Source of the DNA: Candidatus Zhuqueibacterota bacterium | GTDB taxonomy: Bacteria > KSB1 > UBA2214 | Assembly: GCA_022706175.1 (NCBI GenBank) | Contig: JAKJDB010000071.1 | Location: forward strand, 1 to 9,184 | DNA: 9,184 bases | Direction of reading: 5' to 3' | Translations under genes and position numbers: made by a program | The notes under the pieces: generated by a model | Database searches by the model: none | What the model saw: the letters and a program-made list of their open reading frames with translations, nothing else | Told to the model about the DNA's origin: nothing | Part shown: in pieces, positions 1-7,456 of the stretch | Numbering within the stretch: position 1 is the first letter of the stretch | How the letters are laid out: each line of letters opens with the position of its first letter

Positions 1-785
<785 letters not shown>

Positions 786-860
786 AATCTATTTCAATTT
801 ACAATTATCGCTCGACCTGATTCCAATTGATATAGAGCCTTGCACGCTATTTAATTTATC

Positions 861-873
861 TTATCAAAGAACA
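861..873 (-). promoter_or_regulatory. boxA-like antitermination site of the rRNA leader
   Basis: On the minus strand this reads TGTTCTTTGATAA, close to the bacterial rRNA boxA consensus (E. coli TGCTCTTTAACAA). It lies about 75 nt upstream of the 16S 5' end and directly after a small hairpin, the boxB-boxA order seen in E. coli rRNA leaders. In known systems boxA RNA is bound by NusB/S10 (NusE), which protects untranslated rRNA transcripts from Rho. The function here is inferred from motif and position. Confidence 0.75.
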
Positions 874-875
874 AC

Positions 876-892
876 CGCCATTGTGAATGGCG
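876..892 (-). promoter_or_regulatory. boxB-like hairpin in the rRNA leader
   Basis: There is a perfect 7-bp inverted repeat, CGCCATT and AATGGCG, around a 3-nt loop. On the rRNA transcript it comes just before boxA. No U tract follows at once, so it is unlikely to be a terminator. It may be the boxB equivalent or part of leader folding for 16S processing. Confidence 0.6.
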
Positions 893-910
893 TTTTATTT
901 ACAGCCTTTT

Positions 911-939
911 AATATACAACTTTTGTTGCCTTTTGTCAA
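911..939 (-). promoter_or_regulatory. rRNA promoter P2
   Basis: On the minus strand there is a consensus -35 TTGACA (934-939), a 17-bp spacer and a -10 TATATT (911-916). Transcription should start near 904, giving a leader of about 120 nt that includes the boxB-like hairpin and boxA. DNA just upstream (about 943-971) is almost pure A/T with A and T tracts, as expected of an UP element contacting the RNA polymerase alpha subunit. This is the strongest promoter sequence in the window. Confidence 0.85.
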
Positions 940-942
940 GCT

Positions 943-971
943 CTTTTTGCTGTTTTTTTAAAAAAATTTTC
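943..971 (-). promoter_or_regulatory. UP-element-like A/T tract upstream of P2
   Basis: A and T tracts (T5, T7 running into A7, then T4 on the plus strand) lie just upstream of the P2 -35 box. The position and composition match UP elements of strong rRNA promoters. No single consensus match is claimed. Confidence 0.5.
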
Positions 972-1008
972 AAAACCAGCAGATTTGTTTCCTTCAAGAG
1001 CGGATTAT

Positions 1009-1036
1009 AATATAAGGGTTTTTTCGGCAAAAGCAA
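1009..1036 (-). promoter_or_regulatory. rRNA promoter P1
   Basis: On the minus strand the -35 is TTGCTT (1031-1036) and the -10 is TATATT (1009-1014), with a 16-bp spacer. An overlapping TATAAT at 1004-1009 could serve as an alternative -10. It lies about 100 bp upstream of P2, giving the tandem P1-P2 layout common for rRNA operons. Phased A-tracts lie directly upstream. The -35 is weaker than that of P2, so dependence on upstream DNA is plausible. Confidence 0.65.
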
Positions 1037-1039
1037 GCC

Positions 1040-1077
1040 TTTTCGCAGTTTTTCACCCTTTTTTCGAACTTTTTTTT
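1040..1077. promoter_or_regulatory. helically phased A-tracts (predicted bent DNA) upstream of P1
   Basis: Four A-tracts on the minus strand (T-tracts on plus) lie at 1040-1043, 1049-1053, 1059-1064 and 1070-1077. Their centres are about 9.5, 10.5 and 12 bp apart, close to one helical turn. They are separated by 5-bp GC-containing linkers. Such phasing is known to cause intrinsic curvature and is found upstream of strong rRNA promoters. Curvature here is inferred. Confidence 0.55.
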
Positions 1078-1155
1078 GCCCCTGCGACACAGCCAACTTG
1101 GGTCGATTCCACTTAATTTTTTTGAAAATAAAGCATTACTGACGAAGCACGGCTG

Positions 1156-2442
1156 TCACTGCACCAATAGATGGTGGTGCCGCTTCTTGCCCAGCCGCAA
1201 CACAATGCGGCCTTCCTGCACCTGCTCTGCCGCCAGACATAGATTGATATCGTCCACTCGCCCCTGGTTGATGTATACCCCTCCCCCCTGAATCAATCTG
1301 CGCGCATCCCCTTTGGAATCGACCAGCTTGAGCTCAGCCAGCACATCCACCAGACGGGGAGCCTTGGCGATCTCCGCCATGGTCATGACGCTATAGGGCA
1401 CCGCCGCCTCATCCCCCTTCACTTGCCCCCGCGGCGCTGAACTGGAGGCCAGCAGATCTGCAGGCAACGCACGGCCGCCGAAAGCGGCTGAAGCGGCTGC
1501 CAGCGCCTCCTGCGCCGCCGCCTCGCCATGGGTCAACTTGGTCGCCTCGAACGCCAGAATCGCCTTGGCCGCATTCAACTCCGCACCCTGCATGTGCTTC
1601 ACCGTTTCGATCTCTTCCATGGGCAAAAGAGTGAAAAATGCGAGAAACCGGGCGACATCACGGTCATCGCTGTTGACCCAATATTGATAGTAATCGTAGG
1701 GACTGAACTTGTCCGCATCCAGCCAGACGGCGCCGGATACGGTCTTGCCCATCTTTTGGCCGCTGGCCGTGGTCAACAGCGGAAAGGTCAGACAAAAAGC
1801 GTCCTGCTCCTCGATGCGACGAATGAGATCCACACCGGCGAGAATGTTGGCCCACTGGTCGTCTCCGCCCATCTGTAGCCTGCAGCCGTAGCGCTTGTAC
1901 AGCATGAGAAAATCATAGGCCTGCAACAGCTGATAGTTGAACTCGATAAACGACAGCCCGCGCTCCATGCGCTGCCTATAGGCCTCATAGGTGAGCATGC
2001 GGTTGACGCTGAAATAACGACCGATATCGCGGAGAAAATCGATGTAATTAAGGGTTCCCAGCCAGTCGTAATTGTCCACCATCAGGGCCTTGCCGTCGCT
2101 GAAATCCAGATAGCGCTCCAACTGCGTCTTGATTTTACGGCTGTTGGCCACGATCTGTTCGCGGCTGAGCATTCGGCGCATCTCGGTTTTTCCCGTGGGG
2201 TCGCCCACCATGGCTGTACCGCTGCCGATGATGGCAATGGGTCGATGACCGTAACGCTGCATCTGCACCATGCCCATGATCGCCATGAGATGGCCCACAT
2301 GCAGGCTGTCGGCCGTGGGATCGATGCCGACATAATAGGTCATCGGCCCGGCCTGCAGCAGTTCCTGCAGCTTTTCCGGCTCTGTGACCTGTTGGATGAA
2401 TCCGCGACGGTTTAACTCGGCATAGACGTCGTCTCTGAACAC
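1156..2442 (-). CDS. tyrS: Tyrosyl-tRNA synthetase (TyrRS)
   Basis: This 428-residue protein is the normal length for bacterial TyrRS. It charges tRNA-Tyr with tyrosine in the cytoplasm by ATP activation. The class I signature is present: HVGH at residues 48-51 (HIGH motif) and KMGKT at 230-234 (KMSKS motif). The tyrosine-binding segment QMGGDDQW is at 190-197, with YQLLQAYDF at about 170-178. Residues about 360-420 form the C-terminal S4 RNA-binding domain (RLVDVLAELKLV...GGVYINQGRV), ending in a His/Lys-rich tail. The start is GTG at 2440-2442, supported by an excellent Shine-Dalgarno five bases upstream. It follows smpB by 34 bp on the same strand, so the two are probably co-transcribed. 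The gene sits upstream of and codirectional with the rRNA operon. No strong intrinsic terminator is visible after its stop. Confidence 0.97.
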   Translation of the reverse strand: MFRDDVYAELNRRGFIQQVTEPEKLQELLQAGPMTYYVGIDPTADSLHVGHLMAIMGMVQMQRYGHRPIAIIGSGTAMVGDPTGKTEMRRMLSREQIVANSRKIKTQLERYLDFSDGKALMVDNYDWLGTLNYIDFLRDIGRYFSVNRMLTYEAYRQRMERGLSFIEFNYQLLQAYDFLMLYKRYGCRLQMGGDDQWANILAGVDLIRRIEEQDAFCLTFPLLTTASGQKMGKTVSGAVWLDADKFSPYDYYQYWVNSDDRDVARFLAFFTLLPMEEIETVKHMQGAELNAAKAILAFEATKLTHGEAAAQEALAAASAAFGGRALPADLLASSSAPRGQVKGDEAAVPYSVMTMAEIAKAPRLVDVLAELKLVDSKGDARRLIQGGGVYINQGRVDDINLCLAAEQVQEGRIVLRLGKKRHHHLLVQ

Positions 2443-2447
2443 TCGCT

Positions 2448-2454
2448 CCTCCTT
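2448..2454 (-). promoter_or_regulatory. Shine-Dalgarno site fixing the GTG start of tyrS
   Basis: On the minus strand AAGGAGG lies 5 nt before the GTG at 2442-2440. No ATG is nearby in frame, and the downstream protein begins with a normal TyrRS N-terminus. The GTG is therefore very likely the true start. Confidence 0.8.
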
Positions 2455-2476
2455 GCTAGCCCCGGCGCCGGCGGGC

Positions 2477-2944
2477 TTAGCCGCGCAACCGGTTTTTCAG
2501 CTCCCGCTGGATCTCCCGGGTCACGTCCCGCTTGGCGATCTCCTTGCGCTTGTCGTACAGCTTGCGGCCGCGCGCCAGGCCCAGTTCCACCTTGGCGTAA
2601 CCGTTCTTGAAATAGACGTTGAGCGGCACCAAGGTCAATCCCTGCTCCTCGATTTTCGCGATCAGCCGCTTGATCTCGCGCTTGTGCAACAACAATTTGC
2701 GCGGCCGCACCGGGTCGTGGTTCCAGGCAGAACCGTGATCGTACTCGTTGATATGCAGATTGACCACCCACAGAGCCTCATCGATGACCTTGGCGTAACT
2801 GTCCTTGAAAGAAAGCCGGCCGTCGCGCACGGATTTGACCTCTGTGCCCTGCAGCACGATCCCGGCTTCGAACTTTTCCAATATTTCAAAGTCATGGAAC
2901 GCTTTACGATTGACCAGATGAGTGGTCTGTTTGTTTTTTGCCAT
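2477..2944 (-). CDS. smpB: SsrA-binding protein SmpB
   Basis: This 155-residue protein is full length for SmpB, the partner of tmRNA in trans-translation, which rescues stalled ribosomes. The family blocks are all visible: LVNRKAFHDFEI (10-21), GIVLQGTEVKSVR (28-40), SYAKV (49-53), HDPVRPRKLLLHKREI (76-91) and LVPLNVYFKNGYAKVELGLA (105-124). The basic C-terminal tail (KLYDKRKEIAKRD, 128-140) is the part known to enter the mRNA channel and decoding site. The start is ATG at 2942-2944. The bases upstream are A/T-rich and no good Shine-Dalgarno is visible. It is the first gene of a probable smpB-tyrS unit and is divergent from the tRNA-Leu gene. The tmRNA gene (ssrA) was not found nearby. Confidence 0.97.
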   Translation of the reverse strand: MAKNKQTTHLVNRKAFHDFEILEKFEAGIVLQGTEVKSVRDGRLSFKDSYAKVIDEALWVVNLHINEYDHGSAWNHDPVRPRKLLLHKREIKRLIAKIEEQGLTLVPLNVYFKNGYAKVELGLARGRKLYDKRKEIAKRDVTREIQRELKNRLRG

Positions 2945-3042
2945 AGCGCAAATTTAATTTTTTTTATCCACAAAACCAAACAAAAACTCCCCACCGCCGG
3001 ACGCATCCATCGCCGCAATCCCCGCTGCCGTCACAAAATCGC

Positions 3043-3071
3043 TTGACAGTGTGGCGAAAATTCTTTATATT
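3043..3071 (+). promoter_or_regulatory. Promoter of tRNA-Leu
   Basis: A perfect -35 TTGACA (3043-3048), 17-bp spacer and -10 TATATT (3066-3071) place the start near 3078, about 11 nt before the tRNA. The boxes and spacing are the same as in rRNA promoter P2, as expected for stable RNA genes. Confidence 0.85.
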
Positions 3072-3088
3072 TAATTCCACAAATGATC

Positions 3089-3174
<86 letters not shown>

Positions 3175-3181
3175 CCTGCAG

Positions 3182-3210
3182 ACCCCGGTATTTTTAACCC
3201 GGGGTTTTTT
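3182..3210 (+). terminator. Intrinsic terminator after tRNA-Leu
   Basis: A 7-bp stem (ACCCCGG at 3182-3188, CCGGGGT at 3199-3205) around a 10-nt A/T-rich loop is followed by a T6 run. It lies 9 nt past the tRNA and separates it from the phosphatase gene. Confidence 0.9.
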
Positions 3211-3274
3211 ATTGTAAACCTTTTTCCTTCGCTTACGTATCAAATAGAAAAACACATCGTAAAAGGCGGACGCC

Positions 3275-4381
3275 ATGGATCGTGCCACCCGCTCCTCCCA
3301 AGAGCCCAAACTGCGCACCGTGCTGCAGCAGGACATCAAACACAGCGGTCTGATAAAAACCGCGAAAAGGGAATACGCTGAACTGCGCGAGTATTTTCTC
3401 TCCGAGCACCGTCAGCAGCAGCTCCGCTCCATGGGAGTGATCAAAAAGCTGCTGTTCATCCCCTGGTGGCTGATTAAAAGCCTGCTGCTCAAATTAAGCT
3501 GGATCCGTCGCCTGGTGCTGCTTTTAGCCTTTTACTTTATGCTCAACCCCATTCGCATCAAAGCGAACGCCGAAGGTCTCCAGTTCGAGCAGAACGGCTC
3601 TTGGCTGGGATTCGTCCTGATCCTGCTGCTGCTCATGCTGGAGCTAAAAGACAAGCTGCTGGCTAAAAGTGAGTTGGCAGCCGGCCGCACCGTGCAACAG
3701 GCGCTCATGCCCGAACCTGAACCGCATATCCCCGGCTGGTCCACCTGGCTGTACTACCAGCCGGCCAACGAGGTGTGCGGCGATCTGTTGGATTTTCTTC
3801 GCATCGAGGAGTGGCGCTTTGCCATCGCGCTGGGGGATGTGTCGGATAAAGGATTGGGCGCAGCGCTGTTGATGGTCAAGCTGCAGGCGACGCTGCGCGC
3901 CCTGGCGCCGGATCACAACGACCTCGGCCAGCTGGCTGCCAAGATGAACGAGATCTATCTTCGCGACGCCATGGCCAAGAGCTTCGCCTCCCTGGTCTAC
4001 CTGGAGCTGCATCCGAATTCCGAATCCGTACAGCTTTTCAACGCCGGCCACCTGCCGCCCATTCGCATTCGGCGGCACACGCTGCAGGAGCTCGAAAAAG
4101 GCGACGCTGCGCTGGGCCTGAAACCGCACGCAGAGTTCAGAGAGCAGCAGATCAACCTGGCCGGCGGTGAAGCGCTGTTCATCTATTCCGACGGCATCAC
4201 CGAGGCGCGCAACAGCCAGGGTGAGTTCTTCGGTGAACGCCGCTTGTTCGATCTGCTGAAACGATGCCCGGAGGGATCGGCGCGCAGCATGGGCGAATTC
4301 GTGCTGGCCGGGTTGGAAGCGTTTGTCGGCGATACGCCGCATCACGATGACCTTTCCATCGCGGTGCTGGTCAAGCAATGA
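3275..4381 (+). CDS. Membrane-anchored PP2C-type (RsbU/SpoIIE family) serine/threonine phosphatase
   Basis: This 368-residue protein is expected to dephosphorylate Ser/Thr-phosphorylated regulators, typically STAS-domain anti-anti-sigma factors. The N-terminus (1-50) is charged and soluble. Residues 55-75 are amphipathic, and hydrophobic segments at about 78-92 and 110-124 predict two membrane passes with a short loop between. A short linker with the family's VQQALMPEPEPHIPGW block (140-155) precedes the catalytic domain. Metal-binding motifs are intact: CGDLLD (168-173, D170), GDVSDKG (187-193, D188), YSDGITEA (304-311, D306) and HDDLSI (357-362). The ATG at 3275 has an AAAGGCGG ribosome site 5 nt upstream. 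No sensor domain (GAF, PAS, HAMP, receiver) is visible, so its input is unknown. No STAS or anti-sigma partner is in the window, so the substrate cannot be named. Confidence 0.92.
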   Translation: MDRATRSSQEPKLRTVLQQDIKHSGLIKTAKREYAELREYFLSEHRQQQLRSMGVIKKLLFIPWWLIKSLLLKLSWIRRLVLLLAFYFMLNPIRIKANAEGLQFEQNGSWLGFVLILLLLMLELKDKLLAKSELAAGRTVQQALMPEPEPHIPGWSTWLYYQPANEVCGDLLDFLRIEEWRFAIALGDVSDKGLGAALLMVKLQATLRALAPDHNDLGQLAAKMNEIYLRDAMAKSFASLVYLELHPNSESVQLFNAGHLPPIRIRRHTLQELEKGDAALGLKPHAEFREQQINLAGGEALFIYSDGITEARNSQGEFFGERRLFDLLKRCPEGSARSMGEFVLAGLEAFVGDTPHHDDLSIAVLVKQ

Positions 4382-4404
4382 GTGAACGTCGTGACGCAAG
4401 AGTC

Positions 4405-4467
4405 GTGGCGCAATCCACCGGATTGCGTACATCCAACAATTGCACAAGCCGGGGGCTTGCACCACAA
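4405..4467. repeat. Intergenic structured repeat, copy 1 (63 bp)
   Basis: This is the first of two identical 63-bp copies with a period of 81 bp, lying between two convergent genes. It contains two hairpins. One has an 8-bp stem, CGCAATCC (4409-4416) with GGATTGCG (4420-4427). The other has CAAGCC (4445-4450) with GGCTTG (4454-4459). Both have 3-nt loops. The outer ends, GTGGCGCAA and TTGCACCAC, are also near-complementary. It resembles REP/BIME-type palindromic elements in size, layout and location. Its family is not recognised. Confidence 0.85.
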
Positions 4468-4485
4468 ACAGCGCGACGCAAACAT

Positions 4486-4548
4486 GTGGCGCAATCCACC
4501 GGATTGCGTACATCCAACAATTGCACAAGCCGGGGGCTTGCACCACAA
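4486..4548. repeat. Intergenic structured repeat, copy 2 (63 bp)
   Basis: This copy is identical over 63 bp to the one at 4405-4467, with the same pair of hairpins. An 18-bp spacer separates the copies. A GACGCAA heptamer upstream of each (4393-4399 and 4475-4481) suggests the duplicated unit was somewhat longer and has drifted at its edge. It begins 25 bp after the permease stop codon, so it would lie in that gene's 3' untranslated RNA. It may act as a 3' end stabiliser, a terminator or a passive mobile palindrome. Confidence 0.85.
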
Positions 4549-4573
4549 TAACAATCTTACTCTCACCGGCTGA

Positions 4574-6583
4574 TCAGCAGAAAACCCAGATCAGATACAG
4601 CGCAGTCAAAATCATAAACAGCAGCGCCTGAACCCCGGTTCCGATCCACCTCTGGTCCGAGCGACAACTGCGGCCTGTCTTCACACAACGTCGAATGATG
4701 ATCGGACAGAGCACCAGCGCGTTCACCAGCAACGGCACAATCAAAAATCCAGAGGCGTCTCTCCAGGCGTTCGCCTGCAGCAGCTGAGCCAATCCCGCCT
4801 TCACCGCTCCCGTGCCGGCAGAATTCTTTGCCGCAGTCAACCACACATCCAATCCATGAGTGAGAAACAGCAGGCCGGTACCGATCAGCAGCAGCCAGAG
4901 GCCGACTCGAGCGGACCAGGCGCGGTGATCAGGGCCGTTCATCCTCTCTCCAATGCCCAATCGGCTGTGCTGTACGCCATAACCGGCATAGATGACAAAG
5001 CCGATGTTGAGCCAGGCGGCGAACCGCAGCCAAGAGGTCGGCGGCAGATAATAGATCAGATACAAACAGCTGACCATGCCGAGCGTTGGAAAGATATGGT
5101 GGCGCACAAGGTAAAACAGCACCGCGAGGACCGGCAGCAGAACCGCTTTGCTGAGCAGCGTCAGCGGCAAACAGCAGATGACCACGGCCAGCACCGCATA
5201 GATCCCCAGCGCCCAACGCAAGCCGCCGGGAACGCGGAACGGCCGCGGCCGCAGCGGATCCTGGCGGCGCAGGACGATGATGCCGGCGCACACCAGAATA
5301 AAAGCGAACAGCGTACCGATGTTGGTGAGGTCCACCATCTCATCGATGCTGGCGATGGCGGCAAAGCCGGCGACGAACAGGCCGGTGAGAATGGTGGAGA
5401 TCCATGGGGTGCGAAAACGCGGATGCACTTTGGTGAACACGGCCGGCAGCAGACCGTCGCGCGCCATGGAAAAAAAGATGCGCGGCTGGCCCAATTGAAA
5501 GATGAACAGCACCGCCGTGTGTGCGATCACCGAGCCGAACGCCACGATGCCCACAGCCCAGCCCAACGAAGAGCTGGCGTGCTCCAGCGCCATGGTGAGC
5601 GGCTCCGCCTGCTCCGTGGACAGCTGCGCACGCAGCGCGTCAAAGGAGATCAGGCCGGTGAAGATCAGCGAGACGATCACATAAAAAATCGTGCAGATGA
5701 TCAGCGAGGCGATGATGCCGATGGGAAGATCGCGTTTCGGATTGCAGGTCTCCTCGGCCGCAGTGGACACCGCATCAAAGCCGATGTAGGCGAAAAAGAC
5801 GATGGCTGCGCCGGCGCTGATGCCGGACCAGCCGTTGGGCGCAAAGGGCGTCCAGTTCTCCGGCCTGACCCAGCGCGCGCCGACGATGATGAAAAAGGTC
5901 AACACCACGATCTTGATGCCCACCATGATGGCGTTGAACCGCGCGCTCTCGCGGATGCCCCAGATGAGGATCACGGTGATGAAAAAAACGATGAGCATGG
6001 CGAGCAGGTTAAAGACGATCGGCACGCCGAGAACGTGCGGCGCATCGCGAAGAACGGTGTGCACGCCGGCGGCGTCGACGATGCGGCCGGCCGTTCGGTA
6101 ATCCATGGACAGCCAGTCCGGCACCAGGACCCCGAAGCCTTTGAGAAAGGTCTTGAAATAGTTGGCCCAGGAGATGGCCACGGCGATGTTGCCGACCGCA
6201 TACTCGATGATCAGATCCCAGCCGATGACCCAGGCGACGACCTCGCCCAGAGTGGCATAGGCATAGGTGTAGGCCGAGCCGGCGATGGGCACCAGAGAGG
6301 CGAATTCCGCATAACACAAAGCGGTAAAACCGCACACCAGCGCCGTGATCATAAACGAGATCATCAGCGCCGGACCGGCGCCAGGCCGCAAGGCGTCGCC
6401 CGCCGCTGCGGTGCCGATGGTGGCAAAGATACCGGCGCCGATGATGGCGCCGATGCCGAACAGCGTCAGCTGTACCGGCCCCAGAACCCGTTTAAGCTGA
6501 TACTCGCTGCGATTGGCATCGCGATCGATGTCGTCCAGCGATTTGGTTACGAATAACCGACCCAGGCGCGTTGGTCTTTCCAT
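4574..6583 (-). CDS. APC-superfamily amino acid permease, CAT-like, with extended C-terminus
   Basis: This 669-residue integral membrane protein is probably an amino acid:proton symporter or exchanger. The N-terminal block LKRVLGPVQLTLFGIGAIIGAGIFATIGTAA (30-60) is typical of cationic-amino-acid-transporter (YfnA/CAT) members. It includes the unwound TM1 motif GAIIGAGIF. The TM6 region FFAYIGFDAVSTAAEETCNPKRDLP (263-287) is also diagnostic. About 12 core helices end near residue 535. Roughly three further hydrophobic segments (about 560-578, 610-630 and 650-668) follow, beyond the usual length of about 460-500 for bacterial members. The ATG at 6581-6583 has AGGGA upstream. It is the last gene of a minus-strand set after the PIG-L gene (104-bp gap). 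The substrate is not readable from sequence, and amine or amino-sugar-derived transport is only a guess from context. Confidence 0.9.
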   Translation of the reverse strand: MERPTRLGRLFVTKSLDDIDRDANRSEYQLKRVLGPVQLTLFGIGAIIGAGIFATIGTAAAGDALRPGAGPALMISFMITALVCGFTALCYAEFASLVPIAGSAYTYAYATLGEVVAWVIGWDLIIEYAVGNIAVAISWANYFKTFLKGFGVLVPDWLSMDYRTAGRIVDAAGVHTVLRDAPHVLGVPIVFNLLAMLIVFFITVILIWGIRESARFNAIMVGIKIVVLTFFIIVGARWVRPENWTPFAPNGWSGISAGAAIVFFAYIGFDAVSTAAEETCNPKRDLPIGIIASLIICTIFYVIVSLIFTGLISFDALRAQLSTEQAEPLTMALEHASSSLGWAVGIVAFGSVIAHTAVLFIFQLGQPRIFFSMARDGLLPAVFTKVHPRFRTPWISTILTGLFVAGFAAIASIDEMVDLTNIGTLFAFILVCAGIIVLRRQDPLRPRPFRVPGGLRWALGIYAVLAVVICCLPLTLLSKAVLLPVLAVLFYLVRHHIFPTLGMVSCLYLIYYLPPTSWLRFAAWLNIGFVIYAGYGVQHSRLGIGERMNGPDHRAWSARVGLWLLLIGTGLLFLTHGLDVWLTAAKNSAGTGAVKAGLAQLLQANAWRDASGFLIVPLLVNALVLCPIIIRRCVKTGRSCRSDQRWIGTGVQALLFMILTALYLIWVFC

Positions 6584-6613
6584 GGAATTCCCTGCCGTCC
6601 GATGCTTCTACTT

Positions 6614-6658
6614 GCGGGGCGTCGTTTCCTTTGCCGAAACAGAGTTCCGCCGCCCCGC
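6614..6658. repeat. Nested inverted repeat between PIG-L and permease genes
   Basis: The outer 8-bp perfect arms are GCGGGGCG (6614-6621) and CGCCCCGC (6651-6658). Inside them GTTTC (6624-6628) pairs with GAAAC (6636-6640). It fills much of the 104-bp gap. There is no U tract on the minus-strand side, so it is not a standard terminator for the upstream genes. It could lower or decouple permease expression, stabilise processed mRNA, or bind a protein. Confidence 0.5.
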
Positions 6659-6687
6659 GATACTTTTCGATTAACCGCTTTGCAGCG

Positions 6688-7455
6688 TTAGAGCGCTAAA
6701 TAATAGTCCGCCAACAACGTGCTAAGAGGATTCGCATCCGCTGCACACAACCCCAGGGGATTGTGACGCCGCCATCCTTCAGCCCACCGGCAGTCCGTAA
6801 CCGGCTTGGCCAACTCGCCGCCGAACCGCTTCATGACCTCCACCGGGGCCGACAGGGACTGGCTTTGGTCCAGCCACGCCTGCTGGCTGACATGCTCCGC
6901 CAGCATGGCGGACTTGATCGCCATCACCGAATCGATGGCGATGAGAAAATCCGGCTGCACCCATTGATTCAGTTGATCGCGGTTGCCATGGGGCTGGGCA
7001 TGGTAGATACAGACCGGATTCTGCACCGGCGCCACGGCAGGTTCAGTGATAAAGTTGGGCATGCTGCGGGTAAAGGCTGCGGTCACACCCAGCCGGCAGG
7101 CGTTCATATGGTCTTCCATATAATCCTGGGGCGAGTGCAGCAGCAGAATATCGGGTGCAATGGTGCGGAAAACAGCCGCAACCCGGCGCAGCAGAGACCG
7201 CTCGTAGAAAATTTCCAGATCGTTTGTCAGTGCAGGGTGATGAATCGCGGAGAGATGCCTGGCCGCATTCCGGCACTCGCGCTCTCTCACCATAGCGATC
7301 GCCGCGGCGTCCAGATTGGTGGACCCGCAGGAACCGTTGGCCAGCGTCAGGGTGTGAACCGTGCAGCCGATGCGGGCCAGCAGCGCAAGAGTGCCGGCCA
7401 TTAAAAATTCAATGTCATCCGGATGTGCGGATATGGCCAGAACCACCGCCGCCAT
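6688..7455 (-). CDS. PIG-L (LmbE-like) family zinc deacetylase
   Basis: This 255-residue protein is a typical length for the PIG-L/LmbE family, whose members remove N-acetyl groups from GlcNAc-containing or related compounds using zinc. The zinc motif AHPDD is at residues 10-14 (H11, D13, D14 by family alignment), and the second motif DYMEDHMNA at 111-119 supplies H116. A GSCGS turn (41-45) is also typical. No signal peptide or membrane segment is visible, so it should be cytoplasmic. The ATG at 7453-7455 lies one base after the NagB-like stop codon. A GGAG at 7466-7469, inside the upstream gene, gives a long 10-nt spacing, so translational coupling is likely. The substrate is unknown. The NagB-like partner suggests an N-acetylated sugar or sugar phosphate. 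Confidence 0.92.
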   Translation of the reverse strand: MAAVVLAISAHPDDIEFLMAGTLALLARIGCTVHTLTLANGSCGSTNLDAAAIAMVRERECRNAARHLSAIHHPALTNDLEIFYERSLLRRVAAVFRTIAPDILLLHSPQDYMEDHMNACRLGVTAAFTRSMPNFITEPAVAPVQNPVCIYHAQPHGNRDQLNQWVQPDFLIAIDSVMAIKSAMLAEHVSQQAWLDQSQSLSAPVEVMKRFGGELAKPVTDCRWAEGWRRHNPLGLCAADANPLSTLLADYYLAL

Positions 7456-7456
7456 G

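Noticed and set aside
899..1096. 65-codon Lys/Leu-rich frame in the rRNA leader
   Set aside because: It is explained by A-tracts and promoter DNA. It overlaps both rRNA promoters and has no family resemblance.
1100..1155. Intrinsic terminator between tyrS and the rRNA promoters
   Set aside because: Only a weak interrupted stem (TGAC with GTCA) is visible after the tyrS stop, without a clean U tract. It is not enough to call.
2945..3042. Promoter for smpB on the minus strand, or a nearby tmRNA gene
   Set aside because: There is A/T-rich DNA but no pair of boxes with acceptable spacing, and no alanine-tRNA-like ends of an ssrA gene.
3644..4546. 300-codon minus-strand open frame, with a duplicated N-terminus from the repeats
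   Set aside because: It is antisense to the clearly real phosphatase gene. The duplicated peptide arises because the 81-bp repeat period is a multiple of three. There is no good ribosome site and no known domain.
4405..4548. CRISPR array or IS terminal repeats
   Set aside because: There are only two direct copies of 63 bp with an 18-bp spacer. The repeats are too long and hold two hairpins each. No cas gene, transposase or target-site duplication is seen.
4382..4631. Small plus-strand open frames across the paired repeats
   Set aside because: They consist mainly of translated palindromic repeat DNA and have no convincing ribosome site or family resemblance.
4856..6556. Long 566-codon open frame on the plus strand
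   Set aside because: It is exactly antisense to the permease. Its product is rich in Asp, Gln, Arg, Gly and His with no recognisable domain, as expected from the reverse frame of GC-rich membrane-protein codons.
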